Both the position numbers and the translations under genes were made by a program. The notes beneath the pieces were generated by a model that made no database searches, had not been told where the DNA came from, and saw only the letters and a program-made list of their open reading frames with translations. From NCBI RefSeq assembly GCF_014651935.1, contig NZ_BMXV01000006.1, positions 186,001 to 250,000 on the forward strand: a DNA stretch of 64,000 bases, in the 5' to 3' direction. This document shows, piece by piece, positions 1 through 8,405 of this stretch (position 1 is the first letter of the stretch; each line of letters starts with the position of its first letter). The stretch is from Marinobacter zhanjiangensis (GTDB lineage Bacteria; Pseudomonadota; Gammaproteobacteria; Pseudomonadales; Oleiphilaceae).

Positions 1-1
1 C

Positions 2-304
2 AAGGTGGTGACCACCACTGCTGTGGGACTGAACGGCGCCGAGGACGAAATGAGCATGCGTGCCCGTGAGCTGCGCGACTCCGAGGAATTTGACCAGTCC
101 GGCGTACAGCGCAAGGGCACCCTGCAGGCGCCGGACCTGAGCTTGTCCGGCAAGCTGATGCAGAAGAACCATCAGCTGGGTGGTGAACAGAGAGTGGAAT
201 ACTCCATCCAGCTCACCCTCACCGATCTGGCTACCGGCCTGGCGTTCTGGGAAGGCGAGACACCCATCATCAAACAGGGCTCCGGCAAGTCTGTCAGCTG
301 GTAA
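2..304 (+). CDS. lpoB: LpoB-like penicillin-binding-protein activator, C-terminal part
   Basis: The reading frame enters from the left edge, so only the last 100 or so residues are visible. They carry the LpoB-family C-terminal signature: the stretch APDLSLSGKL, then a Q-rich linker, YSIQLTLTDL, TGLAFWEGE and a final glycine-rich tail. In enterobacteria LpoB is an outer-membrane lipoprotein that reaches through the peptidoglycan to stimulate the synthase PBP1B. The signal peptide and lipobox would lie outside the window. The gene is followed after 14 bases by another exported protein, suggesting a cell-envelope operon. Family assignment is good; that PBP1B is the partner here is inferred. Confidence 0.75.
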   Translation, partial: KVVTTTAVGLNGAEDEMSMRARELRDSEEFDQSGVQRKGTLQAPDLSLSGKLMQKNHQLGGEQRVEYSIQLTLTDLATGLAFWEGETPIIKQGSGKSVSW

Positions 305-318
305 GGAAGGGGTAGATC

Positions 319-1719
319 ATGATAATTCGCAAGACAGCTCTTTCTGTGGTTATCGCAGGCCTTCTGGTTTTGGCGGCGCCTACCACACTCCTGGCCCAGG
401 AAGCCGACCTGGCCGAGCAGGCACAGGCTGCTGAACAGGACGCCAGCGAGACACCGCCTTCACCGTTCATGGCGGTTTCGGAAGTGGATCCCGGTGACAA
501 GAAAATCCAGGAATTCCTGGACGCCCGTGGCTGGGTCCGCGGGCAGTCGGAGAAGAACCCGGCTGGCGGCACCCTGGTAGTGACCAGTCAGGCCATTGCC
601 GCGGATCCTTCCACCATCGAGTTCAGCCAGGCCCGTATCATTGCCACCGAAGAGGCTTTCCTCAAGGCCATGGGTGAGCTGGTGTCACAGGACTCCGTGG
701 CCATCGGGGTCTCTTTGGCCGACCGTTTCATGAAGGACGATCTGCCCGAGGACGTCCGCGACACCACCAGTATGGACGCCCTGGGCAAGGCCGTTGCAGG
801 CCGCGCCGCTGAGCTCACCGTGCAGAGCATGAACTCGTTGCTCGAAGAGCTTGGTGTGGATGCTTCAACTTTGCCGGAGATGACCGTTGCCGAGCGCAAG
901 GACCTGATCTACGACGAATTTGTCAGTGAGACCACGTGGCGGGCCATGGGCCGCCTGAGTGGTGTTGGTATCTTCGGTGTGATCGAGGAAGTCGGAGGCG
1001 ATGGCCCTGTCAATAACGGCCGCATGAGCGTGGTCGTGGTCCGTTCCGACCGGTTCAGTGAGTTTGGTCGCCAGCTTCGTACCAACAACTCCACTGCCGG
1101 CAAGGCCATCCCCATTGACGACATCCGCGATCGGCTGGACCCGCAGATCCGTGAGGGCGTCCCGATGCTGGGGTATTTTGGCGTACAACCGGTGGTGGAT
1201 GACCAGGGTCGTTTCGGGCTGATGGCCTTCGGTACATCCGGGCCACAACTCACCCGGGGCAATATGGAGGAATTCGAGATTGCCGCAGAAATGGAAGCGG
1301 CGCGGGATGAAGCCATGCTGATGGCTGACGGCTGGCTGGCCCAGTTCGCATCAATGACGGTACAGGGGCAGAAAGAAGCCACCCGCCGCAAACTGAAGCA
1401 GAAGGTTCGTGAAACCCGGGGCGACGGCAGTACCGAAATCAAGACGTCGGAAGGCATCGGGCGAATGGTCAACAACATCCTTAGATCTGAAGCCAATGCC
1501 CGTCTGACCGGTATCCAGACCGTAGGGCAGTGGGACGCTGTGGACCCGACCACGGGACATCCCTATCTCGGTTACGTGAAGTACTGGTCGCCTGCCACGT
1601 CCGCTCAGGCACAGGGTAAGGACCCGTCAGCGGAGAAGCCCGAAGCGGGAACGTCTGGCAGCAGTCAGCCGGCAACCGAGAAATCCACCCGTAGTACAGG
1701 ATCCTTCGGCTCATGGTAA
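319..1719 (+). CDS. Exported protein of unknown function downstream of lpoB
   Basis: A 466-residue protein with a clear N-terminal signal peptide (basic MIIRK, then a hydrophobic core to about residue 26, ending LLAQ). I recognise no enzymatic domain. The mature part is mixed alpha/beta in character, and the last 40 or so residues are rich in Ser, Thr, Gly and Pro, so probably disordered, ending in GSW; the LpoB-like protein upstream also ends in SW. It lies 14 bases after lpoB and overlaps the next gene by 7 bases, so the three are very likely co-transcribed. A periplasmic or outer-membrane role beside LpoB and the CsgG/FlgT-like protein is an inference from position only. Confidence 0.6.
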   Translation: MIIRKTALSVVIAGLLVLAAPTTLLAQEADLAEQAQAAEQDASETPPSPFMAVSEVDPGDKKIQEFLDARGWVRGQSEKNPAGGTLVVTSQAIAADPSTIEFSQARIIATEEAFLKAMGELVSQDSVAIGVSLADRFMKDDLPEDVRDTTSMDALGKAVAGRAAELTVQSMNSLLEELGVDASTLPEMTVAERKDLIYDEFVSETTWRAMGRLSGVGIFGVIEEVGGDGPVNNGRMSVVVVRSDRFSEFGRQLRTNNSTAGKAIPIDDIRDRLDPQIREGVPMLGYFGVQPVVDDQGRFGLMAFGTSGPQLTRGNMEEFEIAAEMEAARDEAMLMADGWLAQFASMTVQGQKEATRRKLKQKVRETRGDGSTEIKTSEGIGRMVNNILRSEANARLTGIQTVGQWDAVDPTTGHPYLGYVKYWSPATSAQAQGKDPSAEKPEAGTSGSSQPATEKSTRSTGSFGSW

Positions 1720-2975
1720 GGCGCATTATCGTGGTGCTTGCGCTGTTGCTGGCACCAACGCTGACCCAGGCCGCCACGGAAATCCGTACCGTTCGGGCGG
1801 AGGCCACGGGGGTCGACCGGGAACAGGCGATCTTCAACGCTCTGGGCGCTGCCGTTCGCCAGGTTCGGGGTGCCCAGATCAGTGCCAGCAAACAGGTGCA
1901 GTCTGCCCTGAGCCGGCTGTCGGTGCGGACCGGGGATGGCCGCGAGGCCAGTGTCGAGATCCAGAAAAGCTCCAGCAGCCAGACCCGTGTGTCCGCGGAA
2001 GGACTGATCAGCGGCTATCGGGTGAGTTCGGTGACCAATGCGCCCGGCGGCGGTAAGCTGGCACGGCTTTCGGTGGATGTGCCGGTCTACCACACGCCCG
2101 GCAACCCGGACGATGGTCGCTGGCGCATGGCGGTCTACCCGGTGTGGCCGGCCAGGCCTTTCTATGAGGTGGCTGACCAGAGGCTGTCGCGGGTGGAGGT
2201 ATCAGATCGCATGACCCAGTCCATTACCGAGGCTCTGGTTCAGTCTCGCCGCTTTGCCATGCTTGCCCGTGACAAGGAAAGCGCCATCCGGTCGGAGCGG
2301 GACCGCATGAGGGGTGAGGATGTGCCGGTGCAGGAAAAGGCCATGCTGGGCAATGAGCTGGGGGCGGAGTACCTGGTTACAGCCCAGGTAACGGACCTGA
2401 CGTTCGGGGTTGAGGAGAAAGTGTCCGGGCTCACGGGGGAGCGCAGCCGCAAGCAGACCGGTGCCCTGGTGCTGGAGGTCCGGGTAGTGGTGCCCGCTAC
2501 GGGCAAGATTGTCTGGACCCGGACGCTGAACCTGTCGCCGGAATACCTGGATCTGGAATTCGACGGCTCTCCTGGCTCGACTCAGGCCTTTTTCGAAAGG
2601 GCCGGGCAGGAAGTGGCGTTGTCCGTCATCAATGTAGTCTGGCCGCCGCTGGTGGAAGGCCACCAGGGTAATGAGCTGATCATCAATATGGGTGGCGGAC
2701 TGATGAAAACCGGCCAGCGCTGGGAAGTCTTTGCCCTTGGCGATTCCGTGCGCAACAGCCATACCGGCAAGGGGCTGGGCCGCTCCGAGAGTCTCGTGGC
2801 CACTGTGGAGGTAACCCGCAGCACACCCAACATGGCCTATGCCCGTGTTGTGGACGGCGAAGTACAGGGCAAGGGTCAGGTGCTCCGGCGCCCGGCCTAC
2901 GCTGAAGCTGAAGATCCCGCCGAAGCGATTCGGGGAACCCGTAAGCGAACGTGTCTGCCTATCGACCCCTGCTAG
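1713..2975 (+). CDS. Exported FlgT/CsgG-like protein
   Basis: A 420-residue protein with an N-terminal signal peptide (MVRRIIVVLALLLAPTLTQA). An N-terminal segment (about 22-115) has the pattern of a FlgT N-domain (EATGVDREQAIFNALGAAVRQV). A middle region (about 130-320) resembles the CsgG/TolB-N fold, with a conserved alternation of strands and the motif GAEYLVTAQVTDLTFG. The C-terminal 90 residues form a small beta-domain (FALGDSV, AYARVVDGEVQGKG) as in FlgT. FlgT is part of the Vibrio flagellar H-ring; CsgG is the curli channel. No flagellar genes are nearby, so a function alongside LpoB at the outer membrane is as likely as a flagellar one. Confidence 0.5.
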   Translation: MVRRIIVVLALLLAPTLTQAATEIRTVRAEATGVDREQAIFNALGAAVRQVRGAQISASKQVQSALSRLSVRTGDGREASVEIQKSSSSQTRVSAEGLISGYRVSSVTNAPGGGKLARLSVDVPVYHTPGNPDDGRWRMAVYPVWPARPFYEVADQRLSRVEVSDRMTQSITEALVQSRRFAMLARDKESAIRSERDRMRGEDVPVQEKAMLGNELGAEYLVTAQVTDLTFGVEEKVSGLTGERSRKQTGALVLEVRVVVPATGKIVWTRTLNLSPEYLDLEFDGSPGSTQAFFERAGQEVALSVINVVWPPLVEGHQGNELIINMGGGLMKTGQRWEVFALGDSVRNSHTGKGLGRSESLVATVEVTRSTPNMAYARVVDGEVQGKGQVLRRPAYAEAEDPAEAIRGTRKRTCLPIDPC

Positions 2976-3033
2976 GGGGCTGCGTGGATGATCCGTCGTT
3001 TACCTAATGTGTGCAAATCAAGGAAAAAGTAGA

Positions 3034-3294
3034 ATGTTAAAGTCGTTTCTGAATTTTGATTCCATGGTCACTCCGAAGATCATTACCGTGATCTACTGGC
3101 TGTCCATTGTCGCAGTGATCATTGGCGGTTTTATGAGCATGTTTTCAGGTTACCAGGGTTTTACCTTTGCCAACTTCCTCATGGGACTGGGGATCATTGT
3201 CGGTGGTGTCCTGATGACGCGGATCTATTGCGAGCTGTTTATCGTGATATTCAAGATCAACCAGAACCTCAGCAAGATTGCCAACCGGGAGTGA
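3034..3294 (+). CDS. Small DUF4282-type membrane protein
   Basis: An 86-residue protein with two predicted membrane helices (about residues 15-35 and 40-65), separated by a short loop containing MFSGYQGF, and ending in a charged tail (NQNLSKIANRE). This matches the DUF4282 family of small inner-membrane proteins with no known function. The start at 3034 is chosen because AGGA lies 9 bases upstream; an in-frame ATG at 3007 has no good ribosome site. It follows the exported-protein operon by about 60 bases and may belong to it. Confidence 0.65.
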   Translation: MLKSFLNFDSMVTPKIITVIYWLSIVAVIIGGFMSMFSGYQGFTFANFLMGLGIIVGGVLMTRIYCELFIVIFKINQNLSKIANRE

Positions 3295-3465
3295 TCCCCT
3301 CAGCGGGTGAGGCTCAGACCCCGCCCGCATTTCTCCCCCGCCGGATTTTCAGCCATACTCTCCCCTGATTGCTTCAGAATCGGTCCTCTGTCACCAGGGT
3401 TCCGGGTTTGTCCCGACCTGTAATGGCCGGTCAGTAGTGTCCCCCTAAGCAACAAAGGATGTCGT

Positions 3466-4806
3466 GTGGCCTCATTCCAGTTCAAAGAACGACTCAACCA
3501 CGCAGAGCGCTGGATCCTCGCCAACCCCAATCCGCCGCAGCGCTGGCCCTGGACATGGCTTTATCAGGCCGGGCGCACAGCCTATGCGGTAATGCGTGAT
3601 GTCGCCAGTGGCCAGTTGACCCTGCACGCCATGAGTCTTGTGTACACCACTTTGCTCAGTATTGTGCCGTTGCTGGCACTGAGCTTTTCTGTGCTGAAGG
3701 CCCTTGGAGTGCACCAGCGTATCGAGCCGTTCCTGTACCAGTTCATGCAGCCCCTCGGCCCTCAGGGGGCAGAGCTGGCGGACCAGGTGCTAAGTTTTGT
3801 CGACAATATGAAGGTGGGGGTGCTCGGCTCGGTGGGGCTGGCGTTGCTGGTCTATACGGTAATTGCCCTGGTGCAGAAGATCGAGCGCTCCTTCAATATG
3901 ATCTGGCGGGTGCCGGATATGCGCTCGCTGGCCCAGCGCTTCTCCAATTACCTGAGTGTGATCATGATCGGGCCGCTGCTGATGGTGTCGGCCATCGGTA
4001 TATCGGCCACCATTTTCTCGTCGGCGTTCGTGCAGCGGCTGATCGAGATCGAGCCCTTCGGAACGGCCGTACTGCTCCTCAGCCGGCTGACACCGTTCCT
4101 GCTGGTGGTGGGTGCGTTCACCTTCGTCTATGTCTTTATTCCCAATACCCGGGTCAAGGTACGCTACGCTGTCATCGGTGGCGTTATTGCCGGGGTGTCC
4201 TGGCAGGCCGGGGGGATGATCTTCGCCTCGTTCGTGGCGGGCTCGACCAAATACGCGGCCATTTATTCCAGTTTTGCCATCGGCATCATCGTGCTGATCT
4301 GGACCTACATCAACTGGATGATCCTGCTGATGGGCTCGAGTATCGCCTTCTACCTGCAGAATCCGGGCAACGTCTCCAAGCAGCGTGAGGTAGACGCTTC
4401 TCCCCAGTTGCAGGAGCAGATAGCGCTGGTACTGATGTGGAGTGTTGGCCAGCCCTTCGCCACGGGGAGGCCAGCGCCGCAACAGGAGAAGCTGGAGCAG
4501 GACATGCGGGTGCCGGGCGAGATTACCCGGCGGATCTCCGACAAGCTGATCCGCAAGGGTTTACTGACACTGGCCGGCCCGTCGGGTGATCACCTGGTGC
4601 CAGGGCGGGCTCTGGACCTGATCAGCGTGGGCGATGTGCTCCACGCGGTGCGAGACGACGAGGAAGGTATGCTCCGGCGCCTGCCGGCGGTGCTGCCACC
4701 GGGATTGACGCCGGAAGTTCCGGGCGAGGAGAGTCGTTCCATGGCGGACCTCATCGAGTCCGCAAGCACGTCAGCGGCTGGAGAACCCCTCGGCCAGAAG
4801 GCGTGA
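3466..4806 (+). CDS. YihY/BrkB family inner-membrane protein
   Basis: A 446-residue protein. The first 300 residues hold about six hydrophobic helices and family hallmarks (SLVYTTLLSIVPLLALSFSV, then YINWMILLMGSSIAFYLQNP), matching YihY/BrkB (formerly mis-called RNase BN). The last 130 or so residues form a soluble extension that looks like a winged-helix region (ITRRISDKLIRKGLLTL). The short E. coli YihY, about 290 residues, lacks this extension. Start is GTG, with AAAGGA upstream at 3454. Its 3' end overlaps the convergent HDOD gene by 36 bases. Molecular function is unknown in the family. Confidence 0.85.
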   Translation: MASFQFKERLNHAERWILANPNPPQRWPWTWLYQAGRTAYAVMRDVASGQLTLHAMSLVYTTLLSIVPLLALSFSVLKALGVHQRIEPFLYQFMQPLGPQGAELADQVLSFVDNMKVGVLGSVGLALLVYTVIALVQKIERSFNMIWRVPDMRSLAQRFSNYLSVIMIGPLLMVSAIGISATIFSSAFVQRLIEIEPFGTAVLLLSRLTPFLLVVGAFTFVYVFIPNTRVKVRYAVIGGVIAGVSWQAGGMIFASFVAGSTKYAAIYSSFAIGIIVLIWTYINWMILLMGSSIAFYLQNPGNVSKQREVDASPQLQEQIALVLMWSVGQPFATGRPAPQQEKLEQDMRVPGEITRRISDKLIRKGLLTLAGPSGDHLVPGRALDLISVGDVLHAVRDDEEGMLRRLPAVLPPGLTPEVPGEESRSMADLIESASTSAAGEPLGQKA

Positions 4807-5823
4807 CAGCACGTGCCGGACCTTGTCCAGCTGCTCCGGGGTAATGGATAGCAGGCCGAGTAATTCATCATCGCCCAGATTGCGCTGATGGGCGTCGCGC
4901 AATGCTTCCCGGGTGCCCAGCACAATGCCGTCGTTGAGGGGCGAGCGCTCCTGCCTGGGAGCCGGACGCTCCGCCGTGAGCAGCAGGGCATGGTACCGGG
5001 GGGGGAGGTTCCAGGCGTGGGCAATGTTCTGGGCGGTGGCCCACTGGAAGCGTCGCATGGCTTCGTGAAGGGTTTGCGCTGACGGCTGCTGGTCCGGGAA
5101 CTTGCGCTTGAATATGGCCTGTACCTCCCGCCTGAGCGTCAGGTAGGAGAGCGCGGGCAGCAGCCCGACCATGAAGTAGCTGGTGCTTTCCTGCTTGTTG
5201 ACCAAGGCGATGAGCTCGGCCGAGCGGGCGCAGGTGACTCCCCAGCGCCAGGCTCTCTGGGCAAAAGCGGATTCCGTGGAGTTGCGGGCGGCCAGCATGG
5301 GTCGCATGACCGACGCCGAAGCCACATTGCGGATACCATCAAGCCCCAGCCGGAATACCGCCTGGTCAACGGTGTTTACCGGCTGGTCGCCCACCTTGAA
5401 AAAGGGGCTATTGGCCACCTGCAGGACCTGGTTGGTGAGTGAGGCATCGCTGAGGATGATGCTGGTCACTTCCTGGCGGGTGGTGGCCTCACTGGCCAGC
5501 GTCCGCATCAGGGTAGGCAGGGTCAACGGCTGCCGGGGAAGTTCCTTCAGGGCGTTGTGATCAAGCCGGTTCTGGAGTTCGCGTAAAACCTTTCCGGTCA
5601 GCGGCGACGGTTCCGCAATCTGTCGCGGGGAGCTGTCCAGCAGCCAGCAGAACAGGTGATCTTCCAGTTTTGCAAGTGGTAGCCGGTGTTCGCCAACATC
5701 ACCGACACCGGAGCTGAGCAGGGTGCGGCCGTGATTCCTGCTGTCGGAGGCTGCGGAGCGGCCATCATGGCTCTCGGGGGCAGGGAACAGCTTGTGTCTG
5801 ATCCAGGAAAGGATACCCGGCAT
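4771..5823 (-). CDS. HDOD domain signalling protein
   Basis: A 350-residue protein. Residues about 95-290 form an HDOD domain (LPTLMRTLASEATTRQEV, then LSDASLTNQVLQVANSPFF and AVFRLGLDGIRNVA), a non-catalytic relative of HD phosphohydrolases found in bacterial signalling proteins. The first 80 residues are variable and hydrophilic with no recognised domain. Start ATG has AAGGAGA at good spacing. Its end overlaps the end of the YihY-type gene, so mutual antisense effects are possible. Partners and output cannot be told from sequence. Confidence 0.8.
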   Translation of the reverse strand: MPGILSWIRHKLFPAPESHDGRSAASDSRNHGRTLLSSGVGDVGEHRLPLAKLEDHLFCWLLDSSPRQIAEPSPLTGKVLRELQNRLDHNALKELPRQPLTLPTLMRTLASEATTRQEVTSIILSDASLTNQVLQVANSPFFKVGDQPVNTVDQAVFRLGLDGIRNVASASVMRPMLAARNSTESAFAQRAWRWGVTCARSAELIALVNKQESTSYFMVGLLPALSYLTLRREVQAIFKRKFPDQQPSAQTLHEAMRRFQWATAQNIAHAWNLPPRYHALLLTAERPAPRQERSPLNDGIVLGTREALRDAHQRNLGDDELLGLLSITPEQLDKVRHVLSRLLAEGFSSR

Positions 5824-5946
5824 CCTGAGAGTCTCCTTGAGGTGTCATGGTGTTACGGGGATGCCGCTGCCCCGAGTTGCTGTCGCAGTATAGTACAGTC
5901 TGATCAAGGCGTTGTCAGTGGCACTGGGTGCCGTGAAGCATGGGGG

Positions 5947-6705
5947 CTATCGCCCGGGCGCCTGGTCGGCCCCGCTGAAGTCGCCCCAGAGCCATTGGCA
6001 TAAAGTTATGGCGGCAACGGGGGCGGTTTCCGTACGTAACACCCTGGGCCCCATGGCTGCCGGGGAAAAGCCGCTTTCCCTTGCCGCAGCGATTTCCGCT
6101 TCCGAGAGGCCACCCTCGGGGCCAACCAGAAGCGCAACGCCTTTTTCGGGTGGTGTCATGGTCGACAACGGCTGATCCGTGCGGTGGTGAAGCACCAGCC
6201 GCAGGTCGCAGGCTGCACTGAGGCTGAACCAGTCCGCCAGGGAAGTCAGCGGCGCGATGGTGGGTACCGTGGCCCGTCCGCATTGTTCGGCGGCGCTGAT
6301 GGCCACCTGTTGCCAGTGACGGATACGCTTGTCCTCGCGGTCGCCTTTCAGGCGCACATCACAGCGTTCGCTGGTCAGGGGGACGATGGTATCCACCCCC
6401 AGTTCCGTGCTTTTCTGCACGGCGTAATCCATACGGTCGCCCTTGGATATGACCTGGCCGAGCAGAATTTTCAGGCACGGCTCGCAGGTACTTTCTTCTC
6501 TTGACAGGATTCGTGCGCTGACCCGCTTCTTGCCCACCTCGTCCAGTTCCGCCGGGTAGTTGGCACCATCACCATTGAACAGTTCCAGCGGTTGCCCGGT
6601 CTGCATGCGCAGAACCTTGCCCACGTGGTGGGCGGAACTGTCATCCAGAAAGACGGTGTGACCTTCCTGGAGTGGAGCGTCGGTATAGATTCGCGGGTTG
6701 CGCAC
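5947..6705 (-). CDS. rsmE: 16S rRNA m3U1498 methyltransferase
   Basis: A 252-residue SPOUT-class enzyme that methylates N3 of U1498 in 16S rRNA using S-adenosylmethionine. An N-terminal PUA-like domain (HHVGKVLRMQTGQPLELFNGDG) is followed by the knotted methyltransferase domain with the family signatures QKSTELGVDTIVPLTSERC, LVGPEGGLSEAEI and LGPRVLRTETA-like text (here MGPRVLRTETAPVAAI). Length matches E. coli RsmE (about 243). GTG start with AGGAA upstream. It lies 70 bases after bioA on the same strand. Confidence 0.95.
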   Translation of the reverse strand: MRNPRIYTDAPLQEGHTVFLDDSSAHHVGKVLRMQTGQPLELFNGDGANYPAELDEVGKKRVSARILSREESTCEPCLKILLGQVISKGDRMDYAVQKSTELGVDTIVPLTSERCDVRLKGDREDKRIRHWQQVAISAAEQCGRATVPTIAPLTSLADWFSLSAACDLRLVLHHRTDQPLSTMTPPEKGVALLVGPEGGLSEAEIAAARESGFSPAAMGPRVLRTETAPVAAITLCQWLWGDFSGADQAPGR

Positions 6706-6775
6706 GGATGTTTCCTGCCGGGTGACTGCTCATGGGAAGCGACAGGTTACCGAAATCGGCTGCCTCCTTACACCT

Positions 6776-8125
6776 TTAGTCCCTGACAGCGATATCGATG
6801 CCTTCGGTAGCGACCTGGGCGAGGTGGCGGATCTGGTCCTCGGTGATCACGTAGGGCGGCATGAAGTAAACCACATTGCCCAGTGGGCGCAACAGGGCCT
6901 CCCGGGTCAGTGAGTGCTGATAAACCCGGATGCCGCGACGCTCCTGCCAGGGGAAGGGCTCTTTGGTTTTCCGGTCCTTGACCATTTCGATAGCCAGGGT
7001 CATGCCATGCTGACGGATGTCGCCGACATTGGGATGGTCCGCCAGGTGCGCGACCGAGTCAGCCATGGTGCGGGACAGGGCTTTGTTAGCCTGGATAATG
7101 CCGTCGTCCCGGAAAATGTCCAGGGTGGCCAGGGCCACGGCGCAGCCGATGGGGTTGCCGGTGTAGCTGTGGCTGTGCAGGAAGGCGCGCAGGGTTTCGT
7201 AGTCGTCGTAGAAGGCGTTATACACGTCGTCGGTGGTCAACACCACGGACAGCGGCAGGTAGCCGGCGGTCAGACCCTTGGACAGACACATGAAGTCGGG
7301 GGTAATGCCGGACTGCTCGCAGGCGAACATGGTGCCGGTGCGCCCGAAGCCCACGGCAATCTCGTCGGCGATCAGGTGCACACCGTAGCGGGTGCAGGCT
7401 TCCCGCAGTTTGGTGTGGTAAATGGGGTGGTGCATGCGCATGCCACCGGCGCACTGGATCATCGGCTCCACCACCACGGCGCAGATTTCGTCGTGCTTTT
7501 CGGCCAGGAGTTGCTCCATGGCTTCGAACTGGCGCAGGGCGTATTCCTCGTCGGTCTCCCCCGGTTCCTTGTTGTAGGCGTCCGGCGACGGGGCGGTGAG
7601 CACTTCCATCAGCAGTGGCTGGTAAGTGTTCTTGTACAGGGCGACGTCACCCAGAGCCAGGGCGCCCAGGGTTTCGCCGTGGTAGCTGTTGGACAGGTTA
7701 ACGAAGTTTTTCTTGGTCGGCTTGCCGTGGTTTTTCCAGTAGTGGTAGCTCATCTTGAGGGCGGCCTCGATGGCCGATGAGCCGTTGTCGGCGTAGAAAC
7801 ACTTGTTCAGGCCTTCCGGGGTGACTTCGATCAGTCGCTCCGACAGCTCCACCACGGGTTCATGGCTGAAGCCGGCGAGAATGACGTGCTCCAGCTTCTC
7901 GATCTGGTCGCGAATAGCGCCGTTGATGCGCGGATTGGCATGGCCGAACAGGTTGACCCACCAGGAGCTGACGGCATCGATATAGCGGTTGCCTTCAAAG
8001 TCTTCCAGCCACACGCCTTTCCCTTTCTTGATGGGAATCAGTGGCAGGGATTCGTGGTCCTTCATCTGGGTACAGGGGTGCCAGACGGATTTAAGGTCAC
8101 GGGCGACCAGGTCGGCATTGCGCAT
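6776..8125 (-). CDS. bioA: Adenosylmethionine-8-amino-7-oxononanoate aminotransferase
   Basis: A 449-residue PLP-dependent class III aminotransferase that makes 7,8-diaminopelargonate in biotin synthesis, with S-adenosylmethionine as amino donor. Diagnostic segments: VWHPCTQM near the N-terminus, SSWWVNLFGHANPRIN, FYADNGSSAIEAALKMSYHYW, LIADEIAVGFGRTGTMFACE and LSKGLTAGYLPLSVVLTT (PLP lysine in SKG). ATG start with CGGAG upstream. The other bio genes are not in this window; a BirA-like palindrome lies just upstream. Its use of S-adenosylmethionine may be a chance link to the nearby SAM-cycle genes. Confidence 0.96.
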   Translation of the reverse strand: MRNADLVARDLKSVWHPCTQMKDHESLPLIPIKKGKGVWLEDFEGNRYIDAVSSWWVNLFGHANPRINGAIRDQIEKLEHVILAGFSHEPVVELSERLIEVTPEGLNKCFYADNGSSAIEAALKMSYHYWKNHGKPTKKNFVNLSNSYHGETLGALALGDVALYKNTYQPLLMEVLTAPSPDAYNKEPGETDEEYALRQFEAMEQLLAEKHDEICAVVVEPMIQCAGGMRMHHPIYHTKLREACTRYGVHLIADEIAVGFGRTGTMFACEQSGITPDFMCLSKGLTAGYLPLSVVLTTDDVYNAFYDDYETLRAFLHSHSYTGNPIGCAVALATLDIFRDDGIIQANKALSRTMADSVAHLADHPNVGDIRQHGMTLAIEMVKDRKTKEPFPWQERRGIRVYQHSLTREALLRPLGNVVYFMPPYVITEDQIRHLAQVATEGIDIAVRD

Positions 8126-8157
8126 GGTTGGCTCCGGTTCGGTTGTTGGATGATTCG

Positions 8158-8189
8158 CTGTTAACCAAATCGGATAATACAGTTAACCG
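8158..8189 (-). promoter_or_regulatory. Putative BirA operator before bioA
   Basis: The plus strand reads CTGTTAACC, 14 bases, AGTTAACCG. This resembles the BirA box (TTGTAAACC, 14-16 bases, GGTTTACAA), with 7 of 9 matches in the better half-site and 5 of 9 in the other. The site ends 33 bases upstream of the bioA start, where repression by BirA would be expected, and a TATTAT -10-like sequence on the minus strand lies between the half-sites. Spacing and position support it; the weaker half-site lowers confidence. Confidence 0.5.
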
Positions 8190-8208
8190 GAGATTGGGGG
8201 AAGGCGCC

Positions 8209-8404
8209 TTTTTTGCCACGGAATCCATGGAAAACACAAAAAAAAATAAAGACAAAGGCTATTTGCCACGAAATCCTCGAAAGAACACGAAAGTAACAAC
8301 CAAATAGATCTTGAAGGCAGTTCACCTTTTTCGTGTTATTTCGAGGGTTTAGTGGCTAAAAAATCATTTCATCTTTTCTTTCCGTGTCCTTCCGTGGCAA
8401 AAAA
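8209..8404. repeat. Nested palindrome built from GCCACGGAA-type repeats
   Basis: Four copies of a roughly 30-base unit (TTTTGCCACGGAATCCA..., ACACGGAAA) fill the space between bioA and glnQ. Two face right (8209-8238 and 8262-8293) and two face left (8326-8360 and 8376-8404), so outer pairs with outer and inner with inner. The inner arms match at nearly all positions apart from a few substitutions and single-base gaps. The same unit occurs at 18901-18960. It encodes nothing; it may act as a transcript 3' structure or be a remnant of a small mobile element. Confidence 0.75.
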
Positions 8405-8405
8405 G

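Noticed and set aside
8209..8404. Repeat cluster as a CRISPR array
   Set aside because: Units are inverted relative to one another, with no regular spacers, and no cas genes are present.
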